Positions 16,249 to 23,588 of a DNA stretch of 33,031 nt are shown piece after piece; position 1 is the first letter of the stretch, and each line of letters begins with the position of its first letter. The translations under genes were made by a program, and so were the position numbers. Below the pieces are notes generated by a model that saw only the letters and a program-made list of their open reading frames with translations, did no database searches and had not been told where the DNA came from. Source of the stretch: Bacteroidales bacterium UBA3724 (GTDB lineage Bacteria; Bacteroidota; Bacteroidia; Bacteroidales; P3); contig DFHL01000099.1 in the NCBI GenBank assembly GCA_002371315.1, forward strand, positions 1-33,031, given 5' to 3'.

Positions 16249-16689
16249 CTAAAAATTTATTACTATCTTTGCTGTCTTGATGTCGCCGTAGGCCAACGTC
16301 ACAGGCTCGGCCGGGGCTTTCTTCTTGCCCGCAGGCTTCAGGACGATGCGCTCGTCGTCGGCATCCGTCAGGCGGCCCGTGACGCTCTCGCCGTCGAAAG
16401 TCGTCACCGCCAGCTCCTGGCCTATATTCTTGCGGTACTGGCGTTTAAGCTTCAGCGGCGAGTCCAGTCCGGCCGACGCCACGTTCAGCTCAAAGTCCTC
16501 CTCGTCGCGGTCCAGGCTGTTTTCGATCGTGCGGCTCAGCTCTACGCAGTCGTCGATTGTGATGCCGTTGTCGCCGTCGATGGCCACATTGATGCGGTTG
16601 TCGGTCGAAATCTTCAGGTCGACCAAGAACTTGTCGCTGCCGGCCAGCGCTTCGTCTATTACGTTCAGTACGTGCATTTTGTCTATCAT
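16249..16689 (-). CDS. rimP: ribosome maturation factor RimP
   Basis: A 146-residue protein needed for 30S subunit maturation. The two-domain layout is visible: an N-terminal alpha/beta part with the VELSRTIENSLD and LNVASAGLDSPLK motifs (the ASPG-like strand is typical of RimP), and a C-terminal SH3-like beta part (AVTTFDGESVTGRLTDADDERIVLK). I choose the ATG at 16,689. The frame extends upstream to a TTG at 16,731, but the added 14 residues (Lys/Thr-rich) are not family-like, while MIDK... is where homologues begin. It heads the rimP-nusA-infB operon, 24 bp before nusA. Confidence 0.94.
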   Translation of the reverse strand: MIDKMHVLNVIDEALAGSDKFLVDLKISTDNRINVAIDGDNGITIDDCVELSRTIENSLDRDEEDFELNVASAGLDSPLKLKRQYRKNIGQELAVTTFDGESVTGRLTDADDERIVLKPAGKKKAPAEPVTLAYGDIKTAKIVINF

Positions 16690-16733
16690 AGTCGTGCTTT
16701 TTGCTTTGTTTTCCGTAGTCTTTTGTTCCAATT

Positions 16734-16755
16734 AAAAGAGGGGACTTGCGTCCCC
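16734..16755 (-). other. leader hairpin with GCAA tetraloop upstream of rimP
   Basis: On the minus strand GGGGAC, GCAA, GTCCCC is followed by TCTTTT. It is a perfect 6-bp stem with a GNRA loop and a short U-tract, lying between the probable promoter and the rimP start. It looks like a small terminator or attenuator, or a protein- or stability-related leader structure. Confidence 0.55.
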
Positions 16756-16776
16756 CCGTTCTCACAAAATCCGCTG

Positions 16777-16784
16777 CAAAATTA
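16777..16784 (-). promoter_or_regulatory. -7 motif (TAATTTTG) of the rimP-nusA-infB operon
   Basis: Minus strand TAATTTTGC, identical to the -7 element of the feoB and 32,682 promoters. A start near 16,772 gives a leader of about 83 nt that contains the GCAA hairpin. No good TTTG is found at -33. Confidence 0.55.
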
Positions 16785-16980
16785 CGAAGAATATTTTGAT
16801 TATGAGCCCTTTTGCGAAAAAACATTTTCTATTTATATCTATTTCGCTGAAATACAGCCTTGTGGTAAACCTGAAAAATCTGCCTTCCTGCTGCGCCAGT
16901 GCTGTTTTTCAGGTGCGCCGCCACCGTTTGTCGGCAAAATTGCCCCAACTCGTCGCCCAGGTCATACTCCAGCCATTCCA

Positions 16981-17032
16981 GTGACCTGTGACACGAGCGC
17001 GTTCGTTTCACAGGTCACTTGTCACAGGTCAC
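16981..17032. repeat. GTGACCTGTGA inverted/direct repeat cluster
   Basis: GTGACCTGTGA (16,981-16,991) faces its exact reverse complement TCACAGGTCAC at 17,008-17,018, and a second identical copy follows at 17,022-17,032. It can form an 11-bp stem with either copy. Confidence 0.7.
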
Positions 17033-17042
17033 TCACGCTTTG

Positions 17043-17345
17043 AATAATTGCTGATAATTGCTGTTTAATTGCTGACAATTGCTGTTTAATTGCTGACAAT
17101 TGCTGTTTAATTGCTGACCATTGCTGTTAAAAGAAAAATATTGCTGTTAAAGGAATAAAAATATTGCTGTTAAAAGAAAAAAATAATTTCTGGCTAATTC
17201 CTGGCCAATTTCTGTTAATTCCTGTAGAATAATTGCTGATAATTGCTGTTTAATTGCTGACAATTGCTGTTAAAAGAAAAAATATTGCTGTTAAAAGAAA
17301 AAAATAATTTCTGGTTAATTCCTGGCCAATTTCTGTTAATTCCTG
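17043..17345. repeat. tandem repeat array (TTGCTG / TTAATTCCTG units)
   Basis: Two long units lie in tandem (about 17,043-17,225 and 17,227-17,345). Each runs through ATAATTGCTGATAATTGCTG, then ATTGCTGTTAAAAG copies, then TAATTTCTGG, then TTCCTGGCCAATTTCTG and TTAATTCCTGT. Inside the first unit a 20-bp period (ATTGCTGTTTAATTGCTGAC) repeats about three times. The tail of the unit recurs at positions 1-40 of the window. Confidence 0.85.
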
Positions 17346-17510
17346 TTAAAACAAAATGTGGCCATTTACTTGAATAGGGTTGTTCAAATGTTAAATTTGG
17401 CGTGAAAACTCGACCCCGAAAAATGCCCCAAAAACGACCCCGAAAAATCCCCTTCGAAGGGGCCAAAAAAGGGCAAAAATTGCCCTTTCATAACCCCCTG
17501 TTTTCCAGGT

Positions 17511-17580
17511 ACCATCTTCTTACCAAATTCTACCCAAGTTCTTACCAAATTCTAACCAACTTTTACATCGGTAGAAGATG
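17511..17580. repeat. TTACCAAATTCT direct repeat inside an inverted repeat
   Basis: TTCTTACCAAATTCTA occurs twice (17,518 and 17,539), flanked by CATCTTCTTACC (17,513-17,524) and GGTAGAAGATG (17,570-17,580), which are complementary apart from one base. Related words occur at 26,692-26,733. Confidence 0.65.
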
Positions 17581-17672
17581 AGAAAACTCTGGTATGATTT
17601 TCGTCCGATTTTTAGCCTGTTCAGGGGTGTCTCGCGAGGGCGGTTTTTGTCCTCGTTTTGGCGGTGCCGATG

Positions 17673-17697
17673 GTACGCAGGCGCCTCGCCTGCGACG
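17673..17697. repeat. REP-like palindrome, copy 1
   Basis: CGCAGGCG, CCT, CGCCTGCG (17,676-17,694) forms an 8-bp stem. With the flanking GGTA it matches the palindrome at 31,353-31,377 (GGTTCGCAGG...CCTGCGAA). Confidence 0.65.
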
Positions 17698-17773
17698 CAC
17701 AGCATACCCGTTGAAAGAGACATAAACAGTCCGGCCTCGTCGTTTGCGGCTGAAAAATCACTACTTTTAGGGA

Positions 17774-17804
17774 TTTCGCGGGTGGAAGGGTATGTGTAAT
17801 TTTG
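17774..17804 (+). promoter_or_regulatory. feoB promoter (TTTC-N19-TAATTTTG)
   Basis: TAATTTTG at 17,797-17,804 with TTTC 19 bp upstream (17,774-17,777), one mismatch from the TTTG consensus. A start near 17,809 gives a leader of about 22 nt to the ATG at 17,831. The promoter overlaps an upstream in-frame ATG at 17,792, which argues against that start. Confidence 0.65.
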
Positions 17805-17830
17805 CAGAACAAAATAAAATAGGAATATTA

Positions 17831-20263
17831 ATGTTACTATCTGAACTACAGACTGGTAAGCGTGGTGTGGTGGTCCGCGTGACGGGTCACGGCGCTTTCC
17901 GCAAACGCATCATCGAGATGGGTTTCATCAATGGCGTCACCGTCGAGGCCATCCTCAACGCGCCCCTGAACGACCCTATCAAGTACCGCATAATGAACTT
18001 TGAGGTGTCGCTGCGCCGCAGCGATGCCGAAAAGGTGGAAATAGTGAGCGAGGAGGAGGCCGAGCGCGAGATTGTGGACCACGACGACTACCGCGGCATC
18101 GAGGCCGAAGGCAACACGGCGATGCAGCACATCGCCGCCGAGCGGTCGCATACGATCAATGTGGCCTTGGTGGGCAACCCCAACTGCGGCAAAACCAGCA
18201 TCTTCAATGTCGCTGCCCACGCCCACGAGCGGGTGGGCAACTACAGCGGCGTGACCGTCGACGAGAAGGTGGGCACCTTCAAGTATGGCGGCTACACCTT
18301 CAACCTGATCGACCTGCCTGGCACCTATTCGCTCAGCGCCTATTCGCCCGAGGAGCTCTATGTGAGGAAGCATATCATCGAGAAAAGTCCCGACATAATC
18401 CTCAACGTCGTGGACGGCAGCAACTTGCAGCGCAATCTTTACCTCACGACGCAGCTTATCGATATGGACATCACGATGGTGATGGCGCTGAATATGTACG
18501 ATGAGCTGCAGAAGAGCGGCGACCGGCTTGACATCGAGCAGCTTAGCACCCTGCTCGGTATGCCCATCGTCCCCACCACCGGGCGCAGCGGCGAGGGCAT
18601 CGACCGCCTGTTTGACAAGATTATTGAGGTATTTGAGGGCCGCGACAGCAAAACGCGTCACATCCACGTCAACCACGGCCCGGAGCTGGAGGGCTGCATC
18701 AAGCAGCTGCGCACCGAGCTGTATGAGCACGGCTTTAGCGATTCGCTGTCGACGCGCTTCTTGGCAATCAAGCTGTTGGAGAACGACAAGCAGCTGGAGC
18801 AGTATGTCGCCGAGCGCGACCCCGACGGCAGCGTGCTGCAGATGCGCGACCGCATAGGCGAGGAGTTCAGGAAGGGCAGCGGACGCCGCCTGGTTGAGAA
18901 TACGAGCGACAAGGGCCACAAGGTGGATGTCGAAACCGAGCACCAGGACATCGAGAGCGCCATCACCGACGCGAAGTATGCCTTTGTGCGCGGTGCCCTT
19001 GCCGAATGCTACGTCAAGAACGAGAAGACCACGCTGCACAAGGTCACCGACCGCATCGACGCCATCGTCACGCACCGCTGGCTGGGCTATCCGGTGTTCC
19101 TCATCTTTATGTTCATCACTTTCTATTGCACCTTTGCCCTCGGCGCCTACCCGATGGACTGGATCGACGCGCTGTTTGGCTGGCTGGGTGGCCTGGTGAC
19201 CGACAATATGGCCGAGGGGCCGCTGCGCTCGCTGCTGGCCGACGGTATCATCGCCGGCGTGGGTTCGGTTATCGTTTTTCTGCCCAACATATTGATTCTC
19301 TATCTCTTCATTTCGTTTATGGAGGACAGCGGCTATATGGCCCGCGCGGCGTTCATTATGGACAAGCTGATGCACAAGATGGGGCTGCACGGCAAGAGCT
19401 TCATTCCGATGATTATGGGCTTCGGCTGCAACGTGCCGGCCATTATGGCCACGCGCACCATTGAGGACCGCAAGAGCCGCCTGCTGACGATGTTGGTCAT
19501 CCCGATGATGAGCTGCTCGGCGCGAATACCGGTCTATGTGATTCTTGTGTCGGCTTTCTTTAGCAAGTATGCGGCGCTGGTTCTCACGGGGTTGTATCTG
19601 TTGGGAATGATTATGGCGGTGCTGATGGCTAAGCTTTTCAGCCGCTTTGTGGTCAAAGGCGACAGCCTGCCGTTCGTGATGGAGCTGCCGCCCTACCGTA
19701 TGCCTACCGCCAAGGCGGTGCTGCGCCACACGTGGGAGAAGGGTAAGGAATACCTGAAAAAGATGGGTACCATCATCCTGACGGCATCGATAATCGTCTG
19801 GGCACTAAGTTATTTCCCCACCAACGAAGACCGCAAGCTGCAGGCCGAGAACTCGTATATGGCCAAAATCGGCAAAACCATCGAGCCGGCGATGCGGCCC
19901 TGCGGATTCGACTGGAAGCAGAGCGTGTCGCTGCTGAGCGGCGTTTTTGCCAAAGAGGTGGTGGCCAGCACGATGACGGTGGTCTATGCCACCAGCAGCG
20001 AGGAGGCCGAGGTCCTCGAGGACTTTGAGGACGAGGCCAACGGCAGCCGCATCTCGCAGCTCATTCAGCAGAATATGTCGCCCCTGTCGGCGGCGTCAAT
20101 GCTGCTCTTCATACTGCTCTATATGCCTTGCCTGTCGACCATCATTGCCATCAAGAACGAGAGCGGCAAGTGGAAGTGGGCGCTCTTCACGATGGCCTAC
20201 ACCATCGGCCTCGCCTGGATAGCGTCGACGCTGCTCTTCCAAATCGGCTCGCTGATTATCTGA
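17831..20263 (+). CDS. feoB: ferrous iron transporter, FeoA-FeoB fusion
   Basis: An approximately 810-residue inner-membrane Fe(II) transporter. Residues 1-75 are a FeoA-type SH3 domain (LLSELQTGKRGVVVRV, RKRIIEMGF). The G domain follows: G1 GNPNCGKTS near 115, G3 DLPGTYS near 160, and G4 NMYD near 220. The membrane domain contains the family core GFGCNVPAIMATR and SCSARIPVYVIL, with the conserved Cys residues implicated in iron passage, and ends in a helix near LLFQIGSL. I choose the ATG at 17,831 because the promoter lies over the upstream ATG at 17,792 and the FeoA domain begins here. FeoA-FeoB fusions are common in Bacteroidetes. A small Cys-rich partner gene follows after about 100 bp. 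Confidence 0.96.
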   Translation: MLLSELQTGKRGVVVRVTGHGAFRKRIIEMGFINGVTVEAILNAPLNDPIKYRIMNFEVSLRRSDAEKVEIVSEEEAEREIVDHDDYRGIEAEGNTAMQHIAAERSHTINVALVGNPNCGKTSIFNVAAHAHERVGNYSGVTVDEKVGTFKYGGYTFNLIDLPGTYSLSAYSPEELYVRKHIIEKSPDIILNVVDGSNLQRNLYLTTQLIDMDITMVMALNMYDELQKSGDRLDIEQLSTLLGMPIVPTTGRSGEGIDRLFDKIIEVFEGRDSKTRHIHVNHGPELEGCIKQLRTELYEHGFSDSLSTRFLAIKLLENDKQLEQYVAERDPDGSVLQMRDRIGEEFRKGSGRRLVENTSDKGHKVDVETEHQDIESAITDAKYAFVRGALAECYVKNEKTTLHKVTDRIDAIVTHRWLGYPVFLIFMFITFYCTFALGAYPMDWIDALFGWLGGLVTDNMAEGPLRSLLADGIIAGVGSVIVFLPNILILYLFISFMEDSGYMARAAFIMDKLMHKMGLHGKSFIPMIMGFGCNVPAIMATRTIEDRKSRLLTMLVIPMMSCSARIPVYVILVSAFFSKYAALVLTGLYLLGMIMAVLMAKLFSRFVVKGDSLPFVMELPPYRMPTAKAVLRHTWEKGKEYLKKMGTIILTASIIVWALSYFPTNEDRKLQAENSYMAKIGKTIEPAMRPCGFDWKQSVSLLSGVFAKEVVASTMTVVYATSSEEAEVLEDFEDEANGSRISQLIQQNMSPLSAASMLLFILLYMPCLSTIIAIKNESGKWKWALFTMAYTIGLAWIASTLLFQIGSLII

Positions 20264-20280
20264 AGTCTCTTAGGCAGGGT

Positions 20281-20330
20281 ATTAAACGGAATAAGTTATT
20301 CGTTTAATTCGCAGTTATTAAATTAATAAA
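20281..20330. promoter_or_regulatory. two dyad-symmetric sequences after feoB
   Basis: ATTAAACGGAATAA faces TTATTCGTTTAAT around a single central G (20,281-20,308), complementary apart from one extra base. TTATTAA, A, TTAATAA follows (20,316-20,330). They lie between feoB and the Cys-rich gene. The first could be a protein-binding dyad or a processing or attenuation site. No poly-U tract follows. Confidence 0.4.
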
Positions 20331-20366
20331 CAGTAAATAAGACTTCGTCGTTAAAAGCACATAATT

Positions 20367-20555
20367 ATGCAGTTGTTGATTGTTATATTGATTCTTGTTG
20401 CCACGGTGGCGCTGACTGTGCGGTGGGTAGTGCGGACGGCCAAGGGCAAGGGCAGATGCGGCTGCGGCTGCAGCGGTTGCCCGAATGGCGGCGGCAAGGA
20501 GTGCCATTGCTGCGACAAGGGGCCGACGCTGCCCGAAATAAATGTCGACGAGTGA
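20367..20555 (+). CDS. FeoB-associated Cys-rich membrane protein
   Basis: A 62-residue peptide with one N-terminal membrane helix (LLIVILILVATVALTVRWVV, about 3-22). A basic turn and a Cys-rich tail (CGCGCSGC, then CHCC, seven Cys) follow. This matches the small FeoB-associated Cys-rich proteins often encoded next to feoB in Bacteroidetes and Firmicutes. They have been suggested to help FeoB assembly or iron handling, comparable in position to FeoC. The Cys cluster could bind iron or an Fe-S cluster. It is probably co-transcribed with feoB and overlaps or abuts the next gene. Confidence 0.85.
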   Translation: MQLLIVILILVATVALTVRWVVRTAKGKGRCGCGCSGCPNGGGKECHCCDKGPTLPEINVDE

Positions 20556-20589
20556 TGCAATAATCGGAGCCGATGTGCGTTACGTCGGT

Positions 20590-20889
20590 ATGAGAGATGT
20601 AAGAATAACTGCCATTCGCAAGGCCGACTACAAGGACTTGCAGGCCCGATACGAGAACCCTATCCAGCACGCGTGCGACGTCGTCGAGGGGCAGCAATGG
20701 ATTGCCGTCGGCGGTGCCAAGCCCGAAGGTATGTGCGACAGCGCGTGGGAGTCGATGCGATGGTTTGTCGAGGAATTGGCCGCCGGACGCGGCAATTTCT
20801 ACGACGGCTGGATGAAGAACCCCGACAGCGCCCTTATCAGCTGCAACGACGGTTTCCGCCCGGTCAGCTTCCTGCTCGAGGCGTGCTGA
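20590..20889 (+). CDS. TIGR04076 family protein
   Basis: A small cytoplasmic protein of about 99 residues from the ATG at 20,590, where homologues start (MRDVRITAIRKADYKDL, compared with the usual MKKVKITV). An earlier ATG at 20,542 would overlap the Cys-rich gene by 14 bp and add 16 residues. Conserved features are CDVVEGQQW, PEGMCDSAWESM, FYDGWMKNPDSALISCNDGFRPVSF and three Cys. The family has no proven function. Its place behind feoB suggests, but does not show, a link to iron or redox state. Confidence 0.8.
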   Translation: MRDVRITAIRKADYKDLQARYENPIQHACDVVEGQQWIAVGGAKPEGMCDSAWESMRWFVEELAAGRGNFYDGWMKNPDSALISCNDGFRPVSFLLEAC

Positions 20890-20917
20890 CAGGCGGTTGA
20901 AAGGATGATTTCCAATT

Positions 20918-21769
20918 CTATATTTGCTTGCGAAATTCGGTTGGCGACAGCCCCGTTTCGCGGCGGAAGAATCGGCTGAAGGCCGACTGCTCGTCGAATC
21001 CCATCAGGTTGGCGATGCCCTGCACGGAGAGGTCGGGCCGGGTGTGGAGCAGCATCTTGGCTTCGACGACGACTCGGGTGGCAATCCAGAAGGCTGCCGT
21101 GTGGCCAGTCTCTTTCTTTATCAGGTCGCTGAAATATTTGGGCGTAAGGCAAGCCAGGTTGGCGTAGAATCCGACGTCGCGATGCTGGTGGAAGTGCTTG
21201 TCGAGGTTGGTGTGGAAGAGGTTGCTCAGTTGCTTGTTTTCGTCTGTCTCGTTCAGTTTGCTTTTGCGGTAATGGGTCAGCAGTCGCAGCAGGAACTCCA
21301 GCTGTCGGGTGTGCAGCATCCGGCGTTCGGCAAGGTTGCAGTCGACGGTTTCCGTCATCAGTTCCACGACGTTCATTATCATACGGTATTCGTGCTGGTC
21401 GAGTTTGATGTTGGGGTGCGCCTCGTAGCGGTGCCGCAAGTGGTTGATGATTTGCAGCATAGGGTCGTTGAGGACAGAGGCGTTGACGACAATCAGCGTG
21501 GCGAGGTAGTCGTCGGTTTTGCCCATATCGAGCAGCTGGTGGTTGGGGAAGATGACGGCCACGGTGTGCTCGGCCGAGAAGTCCGATATGTCGTCGTACA
21601 TCAGCTGTATATGCCCGCGGTGGCCGATGCAGATGACGTAATCGGGCGACACAAACGGCCCATCTGTTGGTGGCAAGCCTGTCACGTTGTTCAGTATTAC
21701 GATACCTTCGCTGCTGATTCTCTGCAGGTTGTCGAAGATGGGATGAGAGTTGTTGGCGCTTTTATTCAT
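20918..21769 (-). CDS. AraC-family transcriptional regulator
   Basis: An approximately 283-residue regulator from the ATG at 21,769. The frame extends to 21,826, but the extra 19 residues precede a -7 motif and are unlikely to be translated. The N-terminal 170 residues are a cupin-like/sensor region. The C-terminal 100 residues hold the double helix-turn-helix: ACLTPKYFSDLIKKETGHTAAFWI, then SVQGIANLMGFDEQSAFSRFFRRETGLSPTEFR, the classic AraC signature. It is transcribed away from the surface/polyphosphate operon at 22,002 and is the obvious candidate to control it. Its 3' end converges with the TIGR04076 gene 28 bp away. Confidence 0.92.
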   Translation of the reverse strand: MNKSANNSHPIFDNLQRISSEGIVILNNVTGLPPTDGPFVSPDYVICIGHRGHIQLMYDDISDFSAEHTVAVIFPNHQLLDMGKTDDYLATLIVVNASVLNDPMLQIINHLRHRYEAHPNIKLDQHEYRMIMNVVELMTETVDCNLAERRMLHTRQLEFLLRLLTHYRKSKLNETDENKQLSNLFHTNLDKHFHQHRDVGFYANLACLTPKYFSDLIKKETGHTAAFWIATRVVVEAKMLLHTRPDLSVQGIANLMGFDEQSAFSRFFRRETGLSPTEFRKQI

Positions 21770-21773
21770 AGTG

Positions 21774-21781
21774 CAAAAGTA
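21774..21781 (-). promoter_or_regulatory. -7 motif (TACTTTTG) abutting the araC-type start
   Basis: Minus strand TACTTTTG ends 4 bases before the ATG at 21,769. A start at the usual distance would fall at or beside the A of the ATG, giving a leaderless or near-leaderless mRNA. No TTTG is visible at -33, so the promoter is uncertain. Confidence 0.4.
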
Positions 21782-21869
21782 CTTTATTTTTCTGAAATAG
21801 TAGGACAATTTCCGACTTTTTGTCAAAAATATAGAGAAATATGTTTAATCATATAGACATTGCGCTGTG

Positions 21870-21877
21870 TATTTTTG
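21870..21877 (+). promoter_or_regulatory. candidate -7 motif (TATTTTTG) of the surface operon
   Basis: TATTTTTG fits TAnnTTTG. A start near 21,882 gives a leader of about 120 nt to the ATG at 22,002. The -33 match is weak (TTTA, 22 bp upstream). It lies in the 230-bp divergent region shared with the AraC-type gene. Confidence 0.4.
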
Positions 21878-22001
21878 CAAATTATAATTAGAGGCAAATG
21901 AATAATGGAAGTTTTATATAAGTGATTAATGTTTAGGTGTATACTATTTGATTTGTCTCTCTGGATTTTTACTAAAGAATCAAATATCAAAAAATATAAA
22001 A

Positions 22002-23561
22002 ATGAGATTGCACAAAATAATGGCTGCTGCGGCATTGCTTCTTCTGGCAGGATGCGGGAAGGACACCATCACGACGGTGGACAGCAGCGAGATTGGAAAC
22101 TACGAAGATATTGAATTTGACGGGACTATAACCGTCGTGTTTTCGTCGAGCGGCGATGCTTCGGTGAGCGGCGCCGGCGACGGTCAGACGGTGACCATCA
22201 GCGGCAACGGTGTGACGATTGTCAACTCGGGCAGCGAACTGGTCCAGTATGAGGTGAGCGGAACGACATCGAACGGGTATCTGAAGATTTACAGTCCTGC
22301 CGGTCAGTCGGTTGTGCTGAACGGCGCAAGCATCACCAACCCCAATGGTGCTGCGCTGAACCTGCAGGGCGCGTCGAGCAACCCGTCGAGTGGCGCTGTG
22401 ACCTATCTGGTGCTCAACGGCAGCAATACGCTGGCCGACGGCTCAAGCTACAGCAACACGCCTACCGACGAGGACGAGAAGGGTGTCGTTTTTGGCGAAG
22501 GTTCGATTACGGTCAGCGGCGACGGCAGCCTTACTGTCAAGGCCAGTGGCAGGAGCGGCATTGTCAGCGACGACAATGTCACCATCAACGGCGGAACCGT
22601 CACGGTAAACGCCACGAGCAGCACTTTCGTCAGCAACGGCGACACCACCAAGGTGGCTGGCGTCAAGGCCAAGGATGCCTTTGTGATGAACGACGGCACG
22701 CTGACCATCACCAGCAGCGGCACGGGTGCCAAGGGTATGAGCGGCGACGGCACGGCCACGTTCAACGGTGGCACGGTGAAGATTACCGTCACGGGCTCCA
22801 ACTTCGGTTCGAGCAGCGGCGGCGGTGGCGGATGGCCTGGTGGCGGATGGCCTGGTGGCGGTCACGGCGGTGGCCAAAGCAGCAGCGACAATAGCGTGGC
22901 TGCCAAGGGCATCAAGTTCGACGGCAATATCACTATCAACGGCGGCACGCTGACGGTCAGCGCCTCGGCACACGAAGGCATCGAATCCAAGGGCGAACTC
23001 AGCATCACCGGCGGCAACATCTACAGCTATTCGGCTGCCGACGACGCCATCAACTCGTCGTCGACGATGACCATCAGCGGCGGCTATGTCTGCGCCCACG
23101 CCACCAGCAATGACGGATTCGATGCCAACGGCAACCTATACATCAAGGGTGGCGTGGTCTATGCCATCGGTGCTTCGTCGCCAGAGATGGCCCTTGATGC
23201 CAATACCGAAGGGGGCTATAAGCTTTATGTTCAAGGCGGTACGCTGATAGCCATCGGCGGCTTGGAGAGCGGCGCGTCGCTGACGCAAAGCTGCTACAGG
23301 GCCTCGTCGTGGAGCAAAAACACGTGGTATTCGATGACGGTGGGCGACGCGACCTATGCCTTCAAGACCCCGTCGAGTGGCGGCAGCGGCCTGGTTGTGT
23401 CGGGCTCGTCGCAGCCTTCGCTGAAAAGCAGCGTAAGTGCCAGTGGCGGAACGGAATATATGAACGGAATGCTGCTCGAAGGCCCTACGGTGAGCGGTGG
23501 CTCGACGGTAAGCCTGTCGGCCTACAGCGGCGGCAATGGCGGCGGAATGGGCGGACACTAA
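22002..23561 (+). CDS. DUF4353/Cthe_2159-like carbohydrate-binding beta-helix lipoprotein
   Basis: An approximately 519-residue surface lipoprotein. The ATG at 22,002 gives a short signal peptide (MRLHKIMAAAALLLLAGC) with a lipobox. The earlier ATG at 21,948 would place 18 hydrophilic residues in front and is rejected. The mature protein is rich in Gly, Ser, Thr and Asn, with repeated turns such as GDGSLTV, INGGTLTV and DGTLTITSSGTGAKG. These are typical of the right-handed beta-helix in Cthe_2159-type proteins, which bind acidic polysaccharides such as polygalacturonate with calcium. A flexible WPGGG segment interrupts the helix near residue 280. Relatives are commonly encoded beside VTC and DUF4956 genes, as here. 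Confidence 0.85.
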   Translation: MRLHKIMAAAALLLLAGCGKDTITTVDSSEIGNYEDIEFDGTITVVFSSSGDASVSGAGDGQTVTISGNGVTIVNSGSELVQYEVSGTTSNGYLKIYSPAGQSVVLNGASITNPNGAALNLQGASSNPSSGAVTYLVLNGSNTLADGSSYSNTPTDEDEKGVVFGEGSITVSGDGSLTVKASGRSGIVSDDNVTINGGTVTVNATSSTFVSNGDTTKVAGVKAKDAFVMNDGTLTITSSGTGAKGMSGDGTATFNGGTVKITVTGSNFGSSSGGGGGWPGGGWPGGGHGGGQSSSDNSVAAKGIKFDGNITINGGTLTVSASAHEGIESKGELSITGGNIYSYSAADDAINSSSTMTISGGYVCAHATSNDGFDANGNLYIKGGVVYAIGASSPEMALDANTEGGYKLYVQGGTLIAIGGLESGASLTQSCYRASSWSKNTWYSMTVGDATYAFKTPSSGGSGLVVSGSSQPSLKSSVSASGGTEYMNGMLLEGPTVSGGSTVSLSAYSGGNGGGMGGH

Positions 23562-23588
23562 ACAACTCAACCAAAACTTAAAACGACA

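Larger units (their letters stand above)
16785..17791. other. 1-kb gene-free, repeat-rich spacer
   Basis: No convincing gene. From left to right it holds a GC-normal stretch with a short open frame that may be a decayed coding fragment (16,829-17,011, minus). Next is GTGACCTGTGA with two inverted copies (16,981-17,032), then the TTGCTG/TTAATTCCTG tandem array (17,043-17,345). A duplicated CGACCCCGAAAAAT motif follows (17,410-17,450), then the palindromes CCCCTTCGAAGGGG (17,450-17,463) and AAAGGGCAA/TTGCCCTTT (around 17,467-17,488). The TTACCAAATTCT repeat follows (17,511-17,580), then a REP-like hairpin (17,673-17,697) and the feoB promoter. Confidence 0.7.

Noticed and set aside
17043..17345. 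CRISPR array
   Set aside because: The repeats are contiguous low-complexity units without equal-length unique spacers, and no cas gene is present.
17520..17723. 67-codon minus-strand frame in the repeat spacer
   Set aside because: It crosses repeats and the REP-like palindrome, and its composition is not gene-like.
17846..19729. 627-codon frame antisense to feoB
   Set aside because: His/Arg/Gln-rich shadow produced by biased feoB codons.
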